A stretch of DNA of 64,000 nt. Source: Ch128b sp964527925 (GTDB lineage Bacteria > Bacteroidota > Ignavibacteria > Ch128b). Both the position numbers and the translations under genes were made by a program. The stretch is from assembly GCA_964527925.1 (NCBI GenBank), contig CAZGQO010000009.1, positions 1 to 64,000 on the forward strand, in the 5' to 3' direction. Below the pieces are notes generated by a model. It saw only the letters and a program-made list of their open reading frames with translations. It did not search any database and was not told the origin of the DNA. How positions within the stretch are numbered: the stretch's first letter is position 1; each line of letters starts with the position of its first letter. Shown here piece by piece: positions 61,083-64,000 of this stretch.

Positions 61083-61517
61083 TCACGAATATGGACTCCC
61101 CACTGGTCTAATCCTGCCCCACATTGAATAGAAAAATAAAATCATTGCAATAACTTGAAGAATAGATGAGATTGCGATGGAATAATGAATCCACACGGCA
61201 TAAACAAAATTTGCCATGACTTGAAAGATAAATCTTAATGATGTTCCAATTGTCATTATCCAGTAAGTTGCAAGAATCAAGTCGGGATTGTATTTCTTAT
61301 CATCTTTTTCAGCTCTCGGGAAGAACCACAGTGCAACTCCCATTATCATCATCATCACGGAACCGACCAGAATTAAATGTGTGTGAGCCGAAATTAATTC
61401 CTGACCATAACTAATTTTAAAAACATATTTTGCTAATGACATATAGAATCCAGTTAAAATTACAATCACAAGGAAAATTACACTTGTTTTGATAAAATAT
61501 CTGACAGTACTGAACAT
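61083..61517 (-). CDS. Short haem-copper-oxidase subunit-I-like membrane protein
   Basis: I use the ATG at 61517, 1 bp after the upstream stop; an earlier start would overlap the DUF59 gene. The 144-residue protein has four membrane helices. SAHTHLILVGSVMMMIMGVALWFFPRAEKDDK near residue 42 resembles helix II of cbb3/NOR-type subunit I with its haem-ligand His. The rest of the 12-helix core and the copper site are missing, so it is not an oxidase by itself. It may bind haem or help a partner such as the 61831 product. Confidence 0.7.
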   Translation of the reverse strand: MFSTVRYFIKTSVIFLVIVILTGFYMSLAKYVFKISYGQELISAHTHLILVGSVMMMIMGVALWFFPRAEKDDKKYNPDLILATYWIMTIGTSLRFIFQVMANFVYAVWIHYSIAISSILQVIAMILFFYSMWGRIRPVGSPYS

Positions 61518-61518
61518 A

Positions 61519-61827
61519 TTAGAACCCCAATTGTTGTTTTGCTTCTTCGGACATTTTGTCTGGAGTCCATCTCGGTTCCCAGACAAGATTAACATTAATT
61601 TGTTTATTGGGAAAATTCATTGAAAGAATTCTTTTAACCCAATCACTGATGCTTGCGTGCATCGGGCAGCCTGGAGTTGTTAAAGTCATCGTAACAGTGA
61701 TTTCATTTTCGAGTATCTGAATATCGTAAACGAGTCCAAGATCAACAATGTTTAGTCCAATTTCTGGATCGATAACAGTTCTTAGAGATTCGAGTACATC
61801 ATCTTTTGTGATCTCACGAGTAATCAT
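61519..61827 (-). CDS. MIP18/DUF59 metal-sulfur cluster assembly protein
   Basis: The 102-residue protein is of the PaaD/SufT-like family: VIDPEIGLNIVDLGLVYDIQI near residue 17, LTTPGCPMHASISDWV with the conserved Cys, and the closing VWEPRWTPDKMSEEAKQQLGF. It would assist iron-sulfur cluster insertion into a partner protein. It sits between two oxidase-like membrane proteins with 1-3 bp gaps on each side. Confidence 0.92.
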   Translation of the reverse strand: MITREITKDDVLESLRTVIDPEIGLNIVDLGLVYDIQILENEITVTMTLTTPGCPMHASISDWVKRILSMNFPNKQINVNLVWEPRWTPDKMSEEAKQQLGF

Positions 61828-61830
61828 ATT

Positions 61831-63096
61831 TCAACTCCTGTAAATCTTAAACATATTATAGGCAAAAATTAGTGATGATATAAAAAGCAAAAGGAAACCA
61901 AGGAAAATTACAAATTTTAAGTCTAAGAAAAATCCTATTGATGCATTAATAATTCCACCTAGCATAACAATAAGTTGGTAATTTGCTAACTTTTCATCAA
62001 ACATATCTTTTAGCATTGGAACATTTTGAATTCCAACTTTGCTGCTGTATTTATGATACCAGACAAGAAATGGAACAATCTTATACATCTGTCCAATGAT
62101 TAACATGCCAAATGATCCAAATAGAGCAATCAAACCATAAATAAGAGTTAAATTTTTAGTTGATTCATATTCAAAAAATAGAAATGAAAAATTAAGAATG
62201 GTGGTTAATCCCATTAAGATAAATGCAACGGCAGAAAATTTTAATCCAGAATCAAGTTTTTTCCTGATTCGATTTTTGAAGATGAGATAAATCTGAATAA
62301 AGTAAAGAATAAAACCTGCAAATATCATTGAACCAAAAATCAGATTGTACAAACCAACATCTTTATAGTGCATAATCCAGTTAACTCCAAGAAGTCCGAT
62401 ATTGATTATCACAACAGTAATTTTTCCATAAATCATCTTGTAATTATGGGAAAGAGTAAACATTGGAATTAATTTAAAGCTTACGCCCATTATCACCATT
62501 CCAACCCAGCCAACAAACGCTGTAATTACATGAAGTTTCAAATATTGGAAGTGACTGATTTTAAAGAATGGTTTATCAAGATTCATTGCTAAAAGTAATC
62601 CAGCAATTGCAGTTATTATCAACCAGAAGATTGATGCGGCAAAATAAGTTCCAGTGATGTTCCAGTTCTTCACCTTAAACATTGAGAAAATTATATTGAT
62701 TGAAAAAAGTCCCATTGCTGCATTCAAGAGAATCGCTGGAAAAGTGAAACTATAATTTATGTTGAAGAACCAGAATTTAGTTGTAAGTAAAACAACACCA
62801 GTGAGATAAATCCAGAACTGAATTTCATCAAGTAACGAACTGAATAATTTTACTTCCAGAACAACAGGCACAAGTTGAAACATCGCACCAAAAATTATCA
62901 TCGTTATGAAGCCAAGTGTAGTAATGTGAGTAATCGATAAAATTTTTGGCTGGAAATGATGTCCACTTATATCATGATAATTAAACAGCAACAGGAAATT
63001 TAGTACAACGAAAGATGCAATAGATGAAATAAAGTATTTTGAGACAATTCTAAATGGCGGTGAGTATGCACTTGCAACAGAAATATTGTTAATCAT
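61831..63096 (-). CDS. NnrS/haem-copper-oxidase-like 12-helix membrane protein
   Basis: The 421-residue protein is almost all membrane helices (about 12). HHFQPKILSITHITTLGFITMIIFGAMFQLVPVV near residue 47 recalls the haem-binding helix II of oxidase subunit I and of NnrS. A second His-bearing helix (LKLHVITAFVGWVGMVIMGVSFKLIPMF) lies near 188. The typical copper-B histidines of terminal oxidases are not evident. NnrS-like proteins protect against nitric-oxide stress. It starts just upstream of the DUF59 gene on a shared transcript. Confidence 0.75.
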   Translation of the reverse strand: MINNISVASAYSPPFRIVSKYFISSIASFVVLNFLLLFNYHDISGHHFQPKILSITHITTLGFITMIIFGAMFQLVPVVLEVKLFSSLLDEIQFWIYLTGVVLLTTKFWFFNINYSFTFPAILLNAAMGLFSINIIFSMFKVKNWNITGTYFAASIFWLIITAIAGLLLAMNLDKPFFKISHFQYLKLHVITAFVGWVGMVIMGVSFKLIPMFTLSHNYKMIYGKITVVIINIGLLGVNWIMHYKDVGLYNLIFGSMIFAGFILYFIQIYLIFKNRIRKKLDSGLKFSAVAFILMGLTTILNFSFLFFEYESTKNLTLIYGLIALFGSFGMLIIGQMYKIVPFLVWYHKYSSKVGIQNVPMLKDMFDEKLANYQLIVMLGGIINASIGFFLDLKFVIFLGFLLLFISSLIFAYNMFKIYRS

Positions 63097-63097
63097 T

Positions 63098-63910
63098 TCA
63101 ATTCCTTTTTTTCATTATCAAGACTTTGAAATAGTTATCGTTTATTTTATTTGTGATTGCTTCGAAACCTCGTTCTTCAAGTTTTGGATAGAGCATCATT
63201 GGTTCTCGATGATGATGAACAAGAAGAACAGTTTTTTCATCGACTTGATTTATGGTTTCGAGAATTTTCATCATCGGTTCAGGTGGTGGAAGTTCACGAA
63301 CATCTATCTCAATAATCTTTTCAAAATTCAAATCATCAATTCTCTTTTCATCACTTAATTCTTCTGATTTGTTTATTTCATCTTCTTTTTTTCTGAAAAA
63401 GTACACATGAAATGCATCATCAACTTTTTCTGTCCAGTGATCAAAACCTTTTTTACCAAGAACCGTGTAAAGTGGAATGGGTTCAAAAGAATTTATCAAA
63501 AGCAAAATTTCATCTTTTTTCAGTTGATTGACTGTATTCATGATGTTTATAAATGGATCAAGTCCCTGATTAATAATAGGTCGGACATCGAGCTTGACTA
63601 TTTTATCTGACGAGATAGTAATTAAAAATTCTGGTTTACTCAAGATCTTGTTTTCCTCCTTCTGATTTAATTTTTCAAAAGGCTCTGGGATAAATTCCTG
63701 ATTAATTTTTTTGTTCAATTCAAACAATAAGTTGTTAAGATCAACATTAGCAATTTTAGCTGCTTGTTCAATTGTAACTCTGCTTGCGAGTGCTTTTTGA
63801 AGGAGTTTATTTTGTAGCTTCTTAAAATGTGGACTAACACTAATGAATACATCAAGTGTCTCCGGATATTTGTTCAACACATCAAGTACTTTCATCTCTT
63901 TTGTAATCAT
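63098..63910 (-). CDS. ScdA_N domain plus two DUF2249 domains
   Basis: I use the ATG at 63910 rather than a TTG nine bases earlier. The 270-residue protein begins with a ScdA N-terminal-like domain (MKVLDVLNKYPETLDVF ... ALASRVTIEQAAKIANVDLNNLLFELN). Two DUF2249 repeats follow: KLDVRPIINQGLDPFINIMNTVNQL around 105 and EIDVRELPPPEPMMKILETINQVDEKTVLLVHHHREPMMLY around 190. These domains recur in proteins handling nitric oxide and iron-sulfur repair. The His-rich HHHREP segment could bind metal. It is the first visible gene of the operon. Confidence 0.85.
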   Translation of the reverse strand: MITKEMKVLDVLNKYPETLDVFISVSPHFKKLQNKLLQKALASRVTIEQAAKIANVDLNNLLFELNKKINQEFIPEPFEKLNQKEENKILSKPEFLITISSDKIVKLDVRPIINQGLDPFINIMNTVNQLKKDEILLLINSFEPIPLYTVLGKKGFDHWTEKVDDAFHVYFFRKKEDEINKSEELSDEKRIDDLNFEKIIEIDVRELPPPEPMMKILETINQVDEKTVLLVHHHREPMMLYPKLEERGFEAITNKINDNYFKVLIMKKRN

Positions 63911-63951
63911 AGCAATCAATCTTTTATCGTTAAAAACATTTTAATTAATTC

Positions 63952-63999
63952 TTAAATCCACAGAGATTTTTCTTCAAGAATTTTAGCAACAGCTTTTTC
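63952..63999 (-). CDS. Possible C-terminal end of a gene running in from the right edge
   Basis: The minus strand reads an open frame of 15 codons (ending LEEKSLWI) to a TAA at 63952-63954. It is too short to assign and could be chance. Confidence 0.3.
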   Translation of the reverse strand, partial: EKAVAKILEEKSLWI

Positions 64000-64000
64000 A

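Overview
The window is a 64 kb piece of an AT-rich bacterial chromosome. Its best fit is the Ignavibacteria/Chlorobi side of the Bacteroidota superphylum. Four lines of evidence support this. Secreted proteins end in type IX secretion (T9SS) sorting domains carrying the typical 'NYPNPFN' start (ends at 49001 and 53407, and a weaker version at 17196). Many exported proteins have signal peptides followed by TPR or beta-barrel bodies. Several promoters resemble the Bacteroidota pattern (TTTG, about 20 nt, TAnnTTTG). Gene content also fits: an HU-SPOR protein, a UbiD-type menaquinone decarboxylase and an ECF sigma/anti-sigma/Spy-like trio. Ribosome binding sites (GGAGG-like) are frequent, unlike in Bacteroides. 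No phage, insertion sequence, CRISPR array or clear island boundary was seen.

Layout. 0-2.3 kb: end of an arsenate-reductase-like gene, a small CxxC thioredoxin and a large ion permease. 2.6-16.1 kb: housekeeping genes clpB, a LytR_C membrane protein, rsfS, argS, a UbiD-family decarboxylase, ileS, a DksA-like zinc-finger protein with a Lys-rich tail, lspA and an RluD-type pseudouridine synthase. 16.1-19.6 kb (minus strand): amrS, a ten-repeat FG-GAP protein and a STAS protein. 19.7-25.5 kb: an epimerase, a two-subunit xanthine-dehydrogenase-type molybdenum hydroxylase, nikR and a NYN protein. 25.5-27.9 kb (minus strand): a pseudogene with four in-frame stops, then a phosphohexomutase. 28.1-29.7 kb: ECF sigma, anti-sigma and Spy-like sensor, followed by tRNA-Leu(GAG) and a TPR lipoprotein-like gene.

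30.8-40.3 kb is the most striking block: eight tightly packed plus-strand genes, several overlapping by 1-4 nt. They encode a fused prenol kinase/DUF92 membrane protein, a very long TPR protein, an outer-membrane barrel, an HU protein, an HU-transmembrane-SPOR protein, ExbB/TolQ, ExbD/TolR and a TonB/TolA-like protein. Together the set spans DNA, inner membrane, peptidoglycan and outer membrane. It looks like a Tol-Pal-like machine with a nucleoid-binding arm.

41.6-44.3 kb holds the conserved rpmH-rnpA-yidD-yidC cluster (without dnaA). It is followed by a patatin/POTRA/barrel protein (type Vd autotransporter-like), a T9SS-exported M14 carboxypeptidase, a SpoIID-like protein, aat, a membrane protein, a lipoprotein sugar dehydrogenase, msrA and larC (minus), a class V aminotransferase-fold enzyme, a PabA/TrpG glutaminase and an anion permease.

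58.6-63.9 kb (minus strand) is an operon that looks nitrogen-oxide related: a ScdA_N/DUF2249 protein, an NnrS/haem-copper-oxidase-like membrane protein, a MIP18 (DUF59) protein, a mini oxidase-subunit-I-like protein, DoxX, NosY-like permease and an octahaem HAO-family cytochrome c.
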